Source: Mesorhizobium australicum WSM2073 (GTDB lineage: Bacteria; Pseudomonadota; Alphaproteobacteria; Rhizobiales; Rhizobiaceae). From it: a stretch of DNA of 64,000 nucleotides. Of this stretch, positions 49,918-59,301 are shown piece after piece. The stretch spans positions 5,966,001 through 6,030,000 of the forward strand of contig NC_019973.1 of the NCBI RefSeq assembly GCF_000230995.2. The letters run 5' to 3'. A model generated the notes under the pieces. That model worked only from the letters and a program-made list of their open reading frames with translations, did not search any database and was not told the origin of the DNA. The position numbers and the translations under genes were made by a program. Every line of letters begins with the position of its first letter. Position 1 is the first letter of the stretch.

Positions 49918-50086
49918 ACTGGTATCCTTCTAGCCTGCGCAAATCCGCCTCGATTTCCTTAAGAATTTTCTTTCGCTTGGCGATCTCCTTAGCGTCGGCA
50001 GGCTTTAGGTCCATGCCTTCCACCCGCTCGATGCTATGGCGGACCGTGTCGCGCAACCAAGTCATTTCCTTAATGACGTCGAACAT
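49901..50086 (-). CDS. Small helical protein (61 aa)
   Basis: 61 residues, highly charged and probably a helical hairpin: TWLRDTVRHSIERVEGMDL and AKEIAKRKKILKEIEADLRRLEGY. No family recognised. Upstream of, and overlapping, the 80-aa gene, so they form a two-gene operon. Confidence 0.6.
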   Translation of the reverse strand: MFDVIKEMTWLRDTVRHSIERVEGMDLKPADAKEIAKRKKILKEIEADLRRLEGYQYANRT

Positions 50087-50172
50087 GCCAGTTCCTCATG
50101 CTTCGCGTTGAGCATATATAGGAGTTCGGCCTATCGTGCGACAGTCGGTTGACGTCGATTGACGGCATGGCA

Positions 50173-50202
50173 AATTTCAAACTGACCCACTACCACGCGT
50201 TT
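50173..50202 (-). repeat. Right inverted repeat of the 3.7-kb module
   Basis: Reverse complement of the left repeat at 46430-46461, with the same CAAACTGACCCACTAC core and an adjoining ACGCGTTT. No target duplication is seen outside the pair. Confidence 0.8.
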
Positions 50203-50267
50203 GCGGTGGATCGCCACGCGCGACAAGGTGATCGAGGCCGCCATGGCGGTCGGCGCACCACTTCGTC

Positions 50268-50400
50268 ATGAATCTAACCGGCGGGTATGAAGCCCGGACC
50301 GAACAGGAGCTGCAGATCATTGAGGAGAGTTTCCTTTCGGGCGAGACCGTGACGTCTGTCGCCAGACGACGGGGCGTGCGCCGGCGAGCCTCGGCGTGGC
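50268..50400 (+). pseudogene. Transposase OrfA-type fragment
   Basis: TEQELQIIEESFLSGETVTS and VARRRGVRRRASAWR match the helix-turn-helix of IS66/IS3-type OrfA proteins. The C-terminal part is lost; the rest of the 118-codon frame is unrelated low-complexity sequence. No other part of the element is found. Beyond it, to 50794, nothing else is recognised. Confidence 0.5.
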
Positions 50401-50794
50401 GCGCCGAAGCGGTGCCGTACGCCGTTCGGCGGCCTTGTTTGTTGAGAATGCCGGCGATGACGGCGTCGGGGTATGCGGCGCCAGCCCCCGCAGCAGCACC
50501 AGCGTATGCTCGTCCGTACGACGAGGAGCGGGCCAGCGGGCCGACGCACATATCTATCTTGAACGCTCCGGCTGGCCCCCGGTCTGGACAGATTCCCGAA
50601 AATTGGCGCGATCGAAGCTTTTGAGCGGTGTTCGCTATAACCTTCACATCAATCACCGCGCCAATCCGTCAGGCGCGAGGCTCGCGCGGGCAAGTGGATG
50701 TTGAATTTAGTTAATCCTCCGGGGAATCAGCAAAAGCGCCGGCAGCAACAGCAGCAAAAGTGAGCCAGAGCCACATCTCGGTGGAAACCGCCGG

Positions 50795-51508
50795 TCAGCT
50801 CTCGTCGAAATTCGACAGCAATGTCTTCAACCAGCTCTCTTTCGTATCCCCGGCACGAAGATTACCCTCCAGCACAAGCTCGGGGACGTTTTCAATTATC
50901 GCACTGAATTGCCGACCAATATTTGCGATCACCCCATTTTTGTCTTGCTTGTCAAGAAGCTCTACAAGCTGTCTCATATCACTTATAATACATGATAGAC
51001 GCTCCGGCCGTTGCAAATCCAAAAGACGTACATATCTCGTTCGGATGTTGAACTCATGAACGAGATCCAGCATTTTTCCATTGTTTCCACCCTCTGCGAT
51101 CTTCTCATAAAATACCTCGAGGAACTCCCCAAACAAAATACAGTCGTTAGAGCTGGGGATCGTAGGAAGCGTTGACCACAGCTTGGAATGCTCATCTGGG
51201 CCTTGCCTGAAAACACCCTGAAGTATTGCGTTGGCAACACCATACTCATCTGATAATTGCTTTGTATCCAGCTTTCTTGTGTAGTAGCCATTGCGAGGAG
51301 ATCCGACGATGTACTTTTCGGTTTCGATCTGAATCAATGCCTCGCGTAACGGGGTAACGCTCGTTTTCAGAGTAACGCTGATTAGACGGGGGTCGAGTCG
51401 CGTATCGGGGGGTACCTTAAAATCGACGATAAGCTTCTTCAATGCTTTATAGAGTCGATTGGCCTTGGACCGATCCCACCCTGGTGTATCTTCGTGCTGC
51501 CTATACAT
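50795..51508 (-). CDS. GntR-family transcriptional regulator
   Basis: 237 residues. A winged helix (LYKALKKLIVDFKV, TSVTPLREALIQIETEKYIVG) at ~18-70 is followed by a helical FCD-like ligand domain. AGGAGAAGG lies just before the ATG at 51508. The gene is clearly poorer in GC than its surroundings, which points to transfer from another source. No adjacent metabolic gene reveals the ligand. Confidence 0.8.
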   Translation of the reverse strand: MYRQHEDTPGWDRSKANRLYKALKKLIVDFKVPPDTRLDPRLISVTLKTSVTPLREALIQIETEKYIVGSPRNGYYTRKLDTKQLSDEYGVANAILQGVFRQGPDEHSKLWSTLPTIPSSNDCILFGEFLEVFYEKIAEGGNNGKMLDLVHEFNIRTRYVRLLDLQRPERLSCIISDMRQLVELLDKQDKNGVIANIGRQFSAIIENVPELVLEGNLRAGDTKESWLKTLLSNFDES

Positions 51509-51769
51509 GCCTTCTCCTGGGAGAATGGTTTCTGCTATTCAAAGAAGCTTGGGCTGCAGCCCCACTCCTGGTGTCCCTCGCCCGCCCGATCTGCCCTTAC
51601 AACCCGGGGGAGCCGGTTAGATGGGGCTGATCCTCGTGCGCGCAAGTGACATTTTTGCCCCCCGGGGGCATTTGAACCTCGCCGCCACATCAAACGGTGA
51701 GCCAAAGCGGCCGCTTTAAAGCTGGCCTCACCGACTTCGCCATGCCATCGGTATCGTTCTTGTTTCGTT

Positions 51770-52206
51770 AAGTTTCGCTGAAGGCGCACCAGAACCTGGT
51801 CGTCACCGGCCAGACCGGGATCGAAAGTCATGGCTGGCCTGTGCCTTCGACCGTCAGGCGGCACGGCTCGATCATTCCGTGCTCTACCTGCGCGTTTTAC
51901 GGCTCTCCGAGGGCCTGGCGTTCGCCCGCATTGATGGCCGCTGCCGCCGCCTCATCTACAAGCTCACGCGCGTGCGGCTCCTCATCCTCGACGACTTCGG
52001 AACGCACTCCCTCTTGGGGAGCAGCACTTCCATCTGTTCGAACTCCTCGAGAAACGCTATCGGCGCAAACCACCCTGATCACCGCCTGTGGCCAGATGGC
52101 ATCATCGCCGAGCTAAATATCAGGGGCCGCGGCCATTCTCGACAGGCTCGCTCAGAACGCCCACCGCAGCGCTCCAGTGCGAAAGCAAAGCCGCTACGTC
52201 TCCTAG
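51770..52206 (+). pseudogene. IS21-type istB ATPase relic
   Basis: Fragments in alternating frames: [11 protein letters not shown] (Walker A remnant), [35 protein letters not shown] (Walker B) and [20 protein letters not shown] followed by a stop. They cover almost the whole IstB protein in the right order, with several frameshifts. istA is not seen. Confidence 0.75.
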
Positions 52207-52789
52207 TGCGCGTCGCAGCCTCACTTTGCCAGAGCGCCGCCTCTATTCACTTCCCATGTATCTTAGTGAACAAATGTCCGCCTACTAAGCATCACGTCGT
52301 TCGCTGCCTGCAGTGCCTGCCCGTCACCTTCCGCCCTTCATTGTGGAGAATCTGATCCAAATGGCCAGCCGAGGTGTTCATGGGGCGCGCGATTGCGGGT
52401 AATCCTCTGCGCTCCACTCGTGATTATTGCACGTCCGATAGCCAAGGCAATTCTGGGCAACGCTGACATTTCCGCAAACACGCGCCGCACGATTTCCTCG
52501 GCGATCCGCTCCGGGGATCGACGTGGGCTCGTCTTCGGCCGGTACGAACGATGCCATGCCGGCGAGGCATTCGCGCAGCATGCGCCACGACCTTCGCCGC
52601 AGCGGGAACTGGCTTCATGTACATGCGCGAATTAGCCCTAAAGAAGATTGAGCGCGCGATCAAAATCATCGTTGCCACCAGACGCGGGCACCAAGCGCTA
52701 GATTCCTTCCACCGTCATGAGTGCTGACAACGGCCTTTGGCGTAGAAATTGGCCCGCCACTCGATCGGCGATCGAGGCACTTGGACTGC
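52207..52789. other. Decayed stretch between istB and IS110 relics
   Basis: I recognise nothing here; open frames are short and without motifs. Confidence 0.4.
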
Positions 52790-53805
52790 GGATATCAGGT
52801 GCAAGAGGCGGACTTGACGCTCTGACGGGCCGCATTTTTGCCTGGACGCGCCGGCGCGTCTGGAACGACCCGATCGCGAACGACGTGTGGCAGCGCTTCG
52901 ATCGGGTCGACCTTGCGCCGGCCGATGCGGTCTGATCCTGTAAGCTCAGGCGCCCTCGACCAACGCGCGCCGGGCATGGTGTTGCCGGTCGTTGTGATGC
53001 GGCCCGCGCCAGACGGTCTCGCCACTCGATTGCTCGCCAGGGACCAGGCCGAAGTAGGCCATGAGCCGGCGTGGATTGAAGAAGCGGGTGAAGTCGCCGA
53101 CTTCCGCGACCAGCACCACGGCAATGGCTGACGCGATACCGCGTATTGCCTACAGGCATCACCCACCGGGCGCCGGTTCGTTCCGGGATCGGGCTGAGTA
53201 TCTGTTCCTGGACCTGCTGCAGGCGCCGTTCCGCATCCATGACGGCATCGACGTAGTCCTGAATCCGACCTGCTGAGCGGGATGTTCGAAGGCCAATGTC
53301 AAAGCCATCGGCAGTAAGCCATTCGCCAGGCCGCCCCACGCTCTTGCTTATGCCCGTGACGCAGCAGAAATCGCGAAGACGTTCATGCGCTCGCGTCAAT
53401 ATCTGTCGCACGACGGGGCTACACAGGCGATCAGGTCGCGCATGGCTCTTCGTGATCGTTATGGGCACCCAGACGGGGGGGTCAACTCTCCGGCCCGATT
53501 GCGGCGGGCGAGCATGGTGGCATCGCGACGGTTTATCTTCACCCGATCGGCCGGCCGCCTCGGAATCAGCGATGACGCCACCACGTCGCAGCGATGACTC
53601 AGGCTTGTGAGTTGGCGATAACGGCCATAACCGCACGCGCCGGTCTCATAGCCAAACGCCAGCGGCTTGCCGGAATACCCAGACGGTTGCAGAGCTTTTT
53701 GATGCATCAGTGTCATTGGGAATCTCGCCGAATATTCCAGCGATCCGCCGCGTCAGCTCGCTGCCACCGCGATCGAAATCCGCTCCTTGTGAATATCCAC
53801 ATAGG
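52790..53805 (-). pseudogene. IS110-family transposase relic
   Basis: On the minus strand, pieces of an IS110 transposase follow in order: DIHKERISIAVA near 53790, LAFGYETGACGYGRYRQLT and VVASSLIPRRPADRVKINRRDA (frame 53459-53716), then a VGDFTRFFNPRRLMAYFGLV-like segment near 53080. Several frameshifts and stops separate them. The 312-codon open frame in this interval (52698-53636) is in the wrong frame for most of it. Confidence 0.75.
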
Positions 53806-53944
53806 GCCCGCCTCTTGTGCATGAGGCACTGCGCCGGCCAGCTGGCTTAACCCTCGGCCGTTGCTTATCGGATGACGCCCCCCCTCAGGCCCAGCAGTCA
53901 TAAGGAGTACGTGGAGTCGCCGCGGCTCCCGACACCGTCACATC

Positions 53945-54105
53945 AATCCAGAAATTGAACAATAAGTTGGACTATATTATTAAATATATGTTAGTATACC
54001 TCTTCACCTGTGGGCGACATGCCCGATTGCATCATGTTCCCGCAAAATACTGGGATATATTCGGAAATATACTTATATTCTCTTGCCTTCTAACTGGCAC
54101 AAACC
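53945..54105. other. AT-rich island upstream of the CpxP-like gene
   Basis: This ~160-bp stretch is far richer in A and T than its surroundings, with runs such as ATATTATTAAATATATG. A 77-codon frame crosses it but has no ribosome site. It may hold the promoter of the following gene or mark a foreign join. Confidence 0.5.
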
Positions 54106-54174
54106 TATCTGGTGCAAATGCCGGTTCTACTGATCCAGGCATTCCACTCGACCAACATTCAAAGGAATATGTTT

Positions 54175-54747
54175 ATGGCCGAACCTGAACCCTCTGCGTG
54201 GCAGAAACTTCGTCACCATTTCTCCCGCGCTCCGAAGTCGAAGAACTGGGGCAAGCGCATCGCAATCGGCGGCATTGCGGTCGTCACGCTTGCCAGCGTC
54301 GGCGTCTCTGGCGCGCTCAGCCAGGGTTACGGACGCGTGCAGCGCTTCGACGTCGGCGGCGGCCACGCCGGACCCGACATGCACATGCAGACCAGCCTCC
54401 GCCATGGGACGGGCTACTGCGCGCATGACTTAGAGTCCAAGCTCGCTGATCTTGACATCACGCCCGAGCAGGAAGAAGAGTTGGCGGCGATCACCGACGA
54501 GGTCCATAACCATATGCGCCTCATCGAGCAGGGCTTAATCCAGGCGCACAATGATCTCGCCGAGCTGCTCAACGCGCCAACCCTCGACCCCGACGCAGTG
54601 GAGGAGGTGCGCGCCGAGATTGTCGAGTGGGCCGGCGAGGCTTTGCGCGCGCTGACGACCGATCTGCTGGATGCCACCGAGGTGTTGACGGCCGAGCAGC
54701 TTGAGCAGTTGCTCGACGATTTCGAGGATCTCGAAGATCGCGGATAA
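54175..54747 (+). CDS. CpxP/Spy-like periplasmic stress protein
   Basis: 190 residues: a signal anchor at ~28-50 (IAIGGIAVVTLASVGVSGAL), a His/Gly-rich linker (GGGHAGPDMHMQTSLRHGTGY) that could bind metal, and a helical domain with two LTxxQ-like repeats (LDITPEQEEEL, EVLTAEQLEQLL). It resembles heavy-metal or envelope-stress sensors of the Spy/CpxP type. ATGs at 54169 and 54175 are both possible; AAGGAA spacing favours the second. A broken response regulator follows, hinting at a former CpxP-CpxR pair. Confidence 0.72.
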   Translation: MAEPEPSAWQKLRHHFSRAPKSKNWGKRIAIGGIAVVTLASVGVSGALSQGYGRVQRFDVGGGHAGPDMHMQTSLRHGTGYCAHDLESKLADLDITPEQEEELAAITDEVHNHMRLIEQGLIQAHNDLAELLNAPTLDPDAVEEVRAEIVEWAGEALRALTTDLLDATEVLTAEQLEQLLDDFEDLEDRG

Positions 54748-54790
54748 GCTCTATACGAGCACAGGTTCGAATCGGAGCTGACAAACGAGC

Positions 54791-55085
54791 ATGGCGGACC
54801 AGGTCCTCATCGTCGATGAGGACAGGCGCCTGTCCGCCATGCTCGCGGAATATCTGACGGGTTACGGGTTTCGTGTACTAACGGCGGACACGGCGGGGTG
54901 GGCATTGCCGACATCGCGCGGCAGTACGCCCCAAGCCGTAATTCTCGATGTCAGGCTGCCTGACATGGACGGCTTAGAGGCGCTCAAGCGCAGCCGCGCG
55001 AACTCCGACGTGCCGGTTCTGATGCTGACGGCGCGGGCCGACGAAACCGACCGCATCGGGGCTGGAAACAGGCCCGGGCGATATT
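54791..55085 (+). pseudogene. Truncated OmpR/CpxR-type response regulator
   Basis: The receiver domain is clear: VLIVDEDRRLSAMLAEYL, AVILDVRLPDMDGLEAL with the phospho-acceptor Asp, and VPVLMLTARADETDRI. Near 55068 a frameshift follows (GLETG continues in another frame), and the DNA-binding domain is missing. The remaining open frame to 55201 is unrelated. Confidence 0.82.
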
Positions 55086-55301
55086 GGAGGCGCAGGCCAA
55101 GTAGACCTGTGGAAGGTTGTAACTCTCATCTGCATCCTGAAACGCCCACCTCAGAAGGGAAAGCTGATCCGAACCCTCATGCGGCGGGGCGATCAGGATG
55201 AGATTCGACCTGTCTCCCAAATAGTCTCGCCATAGAGCGCTCAAGCTCAACCTGCAACGCGAATAGTTTTCGACAGAATCGGAAAATAAGGCAAACATGT
55301 G

Positions 55302-55680
55302 ATGCAACGACTGTTACTGACATCTGTGGCGCTTTGTGGCCTGACGGCGGGCGCTACCGCCACAGTGCCGGTGAACGCCGAGTCCGCGTCTATAGCCTGG
55401 GCAGGTCTATAGCCTGGGCAGCGGCCCCTCCAGTTTTTTCCTTCGAAGGTGGCCAGCGCTATTTCTACAGTACCGGCAAAACATCGAAGGACCTTTACAA
55501 TCATGAAGGCACGTCACTGCTCTCGCGGCTTACCTATGACGATTTAGACGCGTATTCAATTGAAGTCTTCTTCAACGCGATCCACAATCCGACTGGCATT
55601 TTCGTCAAGGGCCTCGTCGGTGCGGGCTGGATTACCTAGGTTCTCTCGTCGACGAGGACTTCAAAAACGGCTTCTCATAA
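55302..55680 (+). pseudogene. Outer-membrane beta-barrel protein broken by a tandem duplication
   Basis: ATG at 55302 opens a signal peptide (LLLTSVALCGLTAGATA) that ends in a TAG after 37 codons. Removing one copy of the 17-bp repeat at 55388-55421 restores one frame reading on into FSFEGGQRYFYSTGKTSKDL, SRLTYDDLDAYS and GLVGAGW, typical of rhizobial outer-membrane proteins. A second frameshift near 55636 (LVDEDFK in another frame) and loss of the remaining barrel follow. Confidence 0.78.
55388..55421 (+). repeat. 17-bp tandem duplication
   Basis: GTCTATAGCCTGGGCAG occurs twice in direct succession with no mismatch. 17 is not a multiple of three, so it shifts the frame of the outer-membrane protein gene. 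Exact identity of the copies suggests a recent event. Confidence 0.92.
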
Positions 55681-56372
55681 TGCGGATAGAGTTGCGTGTA
55701 CCGCGCCAATGCAAACAAGGCGGTTCAAAACATCCGAAAGTCGGCTTCTGTTACTACATTGTCAGCTATTAGACATCGCCGAAGACGCCGGCCGACAATC
55801 CCAGCGAAGAGAGGGGCCGAGTCGTTCTCGGCATCAACCTGGCCCGTGAACAGGTACCAGCCCACACATCGTAACCAAGGTGACGGCGGCTACACGGAAC
55901 GTTGGCAGCCTGACGTATCGCGCGGACTAGCACGCCGGCACGAACAAGGGTCTGGCCCGGATACGCCGCCCCATAAACGTTGATCTCATCAATGCGCTAC
56001 GGAGCTCAGCATTCCTCGGAGAGCCGGTCGAGGGCGGGGAGTTCCCGCGAAAGACGACCGACATAATCGCGCAATTCCTCCTTCGGCACTTCTGAGCTCA
56101 GGTTTTCATGCATGGCCACAAGACCGCACATGCTCGACAGCGCATTGCTGAATGTCGTTGGAGCGATCGGATACCGAGCAGGGGCGTGCCGGCTTGTGCC
56201 ATTTCTCCGAGCCGGTGCCCCCGGCATGAACAGCCTCGGTAGATGAACAACAGATCAGCTCCCGACAGTCTGGTCCGACGAACTATTCGACGCAAATCAG
56301 CAGCACTTCCGTACCGCTGGTCGCTAATGTCAGGCTTGCCCTTGGCAAGTTGTGGCGGGCGGAGGAGCTATC
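55681..56372. other. Decayed stretch without a recognisable gene
   Basis: No motif or ribosome site supports any of the short open frames on either strand. Confidence 0.4.
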
Positions 56373-56715
56373 ATGAAGACTGGTGAGACTCATAGCAAAG
56401 CAGCGTACGCCAAATCCCGGAACCAGTCGGTGTTTTCAGATGAAGACGCCTTGCTCTCTAGAAAAGGTAGAAGCCAGATTGAAGTCGAAAATGCTTCTGC
56501 AAGCGCGTGCGGCAGATAACGATCCACGCGCGACCTTTTGCGACCGGTGGATCAATGATCGAGGCCTGCTTCTTGACGATGATGCCATTGATATCGCCAA
56601 GGCAGCGTACCTAGCTTTTTTTCAGCAAGAACAACTCGTATCCGCCGATTATGAGGTTCGAGCACGAGCTGGTGACCATGGCACTCGAGTTGTTTCACGC
56701 GAGGCCAGAAGCCGT
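56373..56715 (+). pseudogene. Broken hypothetical gene, cut by an IS5 relic
   Basis: GGAGGAG sits six bases before an ATG at 56373 that reads MKTGETHSKAAYAKSRNQSV for 47 codons. A second frame from about 56466 continues with coding-like sequence (KVEARLKSKMLLQARA, RGLLLDDDAIDIAKAAYLAFF). A frameshift near 56465 would join them. The downstream end meets the IS5 fragment. No family recognised. Confidence 0.45.
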
Positions 56716-57216
56716 TAGAAGCTTTATTGCATCGGGTTGGAGGGCGTCGAGCATGGCGGCGGCGGGCTTGCCTTCATGTGCCTGTCCGGCCGTCGGGACA
56801 AGGTCGATCGCCCGGCCTTCGGCATCGACGAGCGCGGGGATCTTGGTCGTGAGCCCGCCGCGGGAACGTCCCATGCAGCCATCGTCAGCGCCCCCCTTTT
56901 TTGCCGTGGCAGCGTGCAGGTGAACGCGGACACAGGAGCTGTCGATCATGATGATCTCGCCGTCAGATGCCTTGGAAACCGCCGCCAGAAGCCGATCCCA
57001 GGCCCCGGTTTTGCGCCATCGCACGAACCGGTTGTAGAAGGTGGTGTAGGGGTCATAGCGTTCCGGCACATCGGCCTAGGGTGAGCCGGTGCGGAAGCGC
57101 CACAGGATGCCGTTGAGCACCTTGCGGTGGTCAACGCGTGCCACAGCGCGGACCTTGGCGGGGAGATGAGGCGCGATGATGCCCCATTCAAAATCGCTCA
57201 ATTCATACCGACGCAT
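56716..57216 (-). pseudogene. IS5-family transposase fragment (IS427 type)
   Basis: On the minus strand MRRYELSDFEWGIIAPHLPA starts at 57216, followed by RAVARVDHRKVLNGILWRFR, an in-frame TAG near 57078, then PERYDPYTTFYNRFVRWRKT and GGADDGCMGRSRGGLTTKIP up to ALQPDAIKLL near 56718. The rest of the transposase, including the terminal Glu region, is missing. Confidence 0.85.
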
Positions 57217-57480
57217 CAAAGCCTCCAAAAGAAGCCCTGAATCAGACTTACATCAGCACGATACCCAGTTTATGAGTGGCCTAGCGCTGTCGAACAGCCG
57301 ATCGGCGCGTTGAGGCGCCAAGGGCTGCTGACCGGCAGTTGCCAGCAACCAAATGCTGAAGGTGGCGTGCGGGTCGCCGTCACGAGAGGACGCAGACGGC
57401 AAGCTTGGCTCGGGTGGCTTGCTCAACAGAGCGCTGGGGCTCCGTGTCCACCATCTTCTAGATCACGCGGCAGACCTGAT
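57217..57480. other. Spacer ahead of the nodU nod box
   Basis: No gene or repeat recognised. Confidence 0.4.
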
Positions 57481-57529
57481 CATTCATCGCGCGGATGCCT
57501 CATATCCAAACAATCTAATTTACCGGTCC
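57481..57529 (+). promoter_or_regulatory. nod box upstream of nodU
   Basis: ATTCATCGCGCGGATG followed by ATCCAAACAATCTAATTTAC matches the 49-bp nod box, more divergent than the other two but with both NodD half-sites visible. It lies 92 bp ahead of the nodU start. Confidence 0.82.
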
Positions 57530-57621
57530 CGCATCATAGCGCATAGCGCGACATCGAACCCACGGCTTTTTCTCAGCCGTTTTCAGCGGGTGCTCTACTG
57601 GCACCTCGACAAGGATCTACT

Positions 57622-59301
57622 ATGCGTATTTGCGGTATTAAGCTGACGCACGACGGCGGGATTGCTGTCGTGGAAGACGGCAGATTAATCTTTTGCGTCG
57701 AGCAGGAGAAGCTTGAAAATAACCCACGGTACCAACATATCGAGCGGCTTGAGACGGTCGTAGCTGTTCTGGCTGAAAACGGGCTGGCTCCGGGCGATAT
57801 CGACCGGTTCGTCATTGACGGATGGGACGGTGAGATCCAGTCGGAATTCCATGTTTTGAGCAAGGGCTCCCCGATCACTCTCAACGGCGCGCCATATGTG
57901 GAGTGGGACGCCGAAAACCCACTGAAGGCCTATGAAGGTTCCGGTCTCGTCCTCGACAATGGGGTATTTTCCTACGAAAGCTACCCGCATGTTCTTGGGC
58001 ACGTGGCTTCTGCATACTGCACCAGTTCATTCGCGAAAGCAGAAGAACCGGCGCTTTGTCTGGTATGGGACGGCTGCATTTTTCCGCGGCTTTACTACGT
58101 CGAGCCAAGTGGAGTGAGATTTGTTGGCAGCCTGTTTCCGATGATAGGCCATGCCTATGCCGCCGCCGGTCAACATTTCGGTCCTTACAGGCAAGAACTG
58201 CGGGCTGGCTGGAATCTGGGCATCGCCGGCAAGTTGATGGCTTATATCGCGCTTGGAGTAGTCCGTGAACACATCGTGAATGTATTTCAGGAGCTTTACG
58301 ATGACCGTTTCGCCGGGGATACGGACCACGCGTCGGAATACAGGAACAACACCCACAGCGAAGAGGCGCTGCTCACTGCTGTACACAACTTCTTCGATGC
58401 TAGCGCCTCGGCACTAATTTCCGAAACTCCCGAGGACATACTTGCTTCTTTCCATGCCTTCGTAGAGCGTCTTCTCGTCCGGGAACTGAAAAGCGCACTG
58501 CGTCGGTACTTGGTTCCGGAAACCCGAAACCTGTGCATCGCCGGCGGATGCGGGCTGAATATCAAATGGAATAGCGCCCTTCGGGCGAGCGGTTTATTCG
58601 ACGCAGTCTGGGTACCTCCGTTTCCAAACGACAGCGGATCGGCGATTGGTGCCGCTTGCTGCGCGCTGTCCGCCGACAAAGGTTTCGTGCATCTTGACTG
58701 GTCAGTCTACAGCGGGCCGAATGTGGGCCGTGGCAAGATTCCCCCCGGTTGGCAATCTGCTGCTTTCAGCCTGAAAGATCTTGCCGGTTTGCTCGCCGAC
58801 AACAAGCCTGTGGTGTTCCTTGCAGGCCGCGCAGAGCTTGGTCCGCGTGCCTTGGGAGGCAGAAGCATTCTGGCGGCTGCAACTTCGCCGGAAATGAAGG
58901 ACCATCTCAACAAGATCAAATTGCGAGAGCACTTCCGGCCGGTAGCGCCAATATGCTTGGAGGATCGTGCACCTGACATGTTTGACCCCGGCACGCCGGA
59001 TCCTTACATGCTGTTCGACCACCGGACCCGTTCAGAGTGGAAAGAAATAATCCCGGCGGTCGTCCATCTCGACGGAACTGCGCGACTTCAGACGGTTTCA
59101 AGAGCTTCCGAACACCCAATTGCAGAACTTCTCATAGAGTACGAGAAACTCACGGGCATTTCGCTGCTCTGCAACACGAGTGCAAATCTCAATGGACGTG
59201 GTTTTTTTCCGGATGCTGCTGCCGCCTGTGAGTGGGGCTGCGTAGACCACGTTTGGTGCGATGGGTTGCTTTTGACCAAGACAAGTCAATTCGAGGGCTG
59301 A
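57622..59301 (+). CDS. nodU: Nod factor 6-O-carbamoyltransferase NodU
   Basis: 559 residues, matching NodU from MRICGIKLTHDGGIAVVEDG to the end. SYPHVLGHVASAYCTS (metal-binding His region) is near residue 120, LCIAGGCGLNIKWNSALR near 305 and GRAELGPRALGGRSILAAAT near 405. It adds a carbamoyl group at O-6 of the non-reducing sugar. It has its own nod box and stands alone, over 20 kb from the main nod block, among IS relics. Confidence 0.95.
   Translation: MRICGIKLTHDGGIAVVEDGRLIFCVEQEKLENNPRYQHIERLETVVAVLAENGLAPGDIDRFVIDGWDGEIQSEFHVLSKGSPITLNGAPYVEWDAENPLKAYEGSGLVLDNGVFSYESYPHVLGHVASAYCTSSFAKAEEPALCLVWDGCIFPRLYYVEPSGVRFVGSLFPMIGHAYAAAGQHFGPYRQELRAGWNLGIAGKLMAYIALGVVREHIVNVFQELYDDRFAGDTDHASEYRNNTHSEEALLTAVHNFFDASASALISETPEDILASFHAFVERLLVRELKSALRRYLVPETRNLCIAGGCGLNIKWNSALRASGLFDAVWVPPFPNDSGSAIGAACCALSADKGFVHLDWSVYSGPNVGRGKIPPGWQSAAFSLKDLAGLLADNKPVVFLAGRAELGPRALGGRSILAAATSPEMKDHLNKIKLREHFRPVAPICLEDRAPDMFDPGTPDPYMLFDHRTRSEWKEIIPAVVHLDGTARLQTVSRASEHPIAELLIEYEKLTGISLLCNTSANLNGRGFFPDAAAACEWGCVDHVWCDGLLLTKTSQFEG

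Noticed and set aside
52698..53636. 312-codon minus-strand frame
   Set aside because: Overlaps the IS110 relic but in a different frame from most of the recognisable transposase pieces.
54755..54790. GGTTCGAATC resembling a tRNA T-loop
   Set aside because: No acceptor stem, D-arm or anticodon arm can be folded around it.
33798..59301. Calling both carbamoyltransferases nodU
   Set aside because: The 33810 gene has the longer NolO form with MLCLGVSGGLDK; the 57622 gene has the NodU form with MRICGIKLTHDG.
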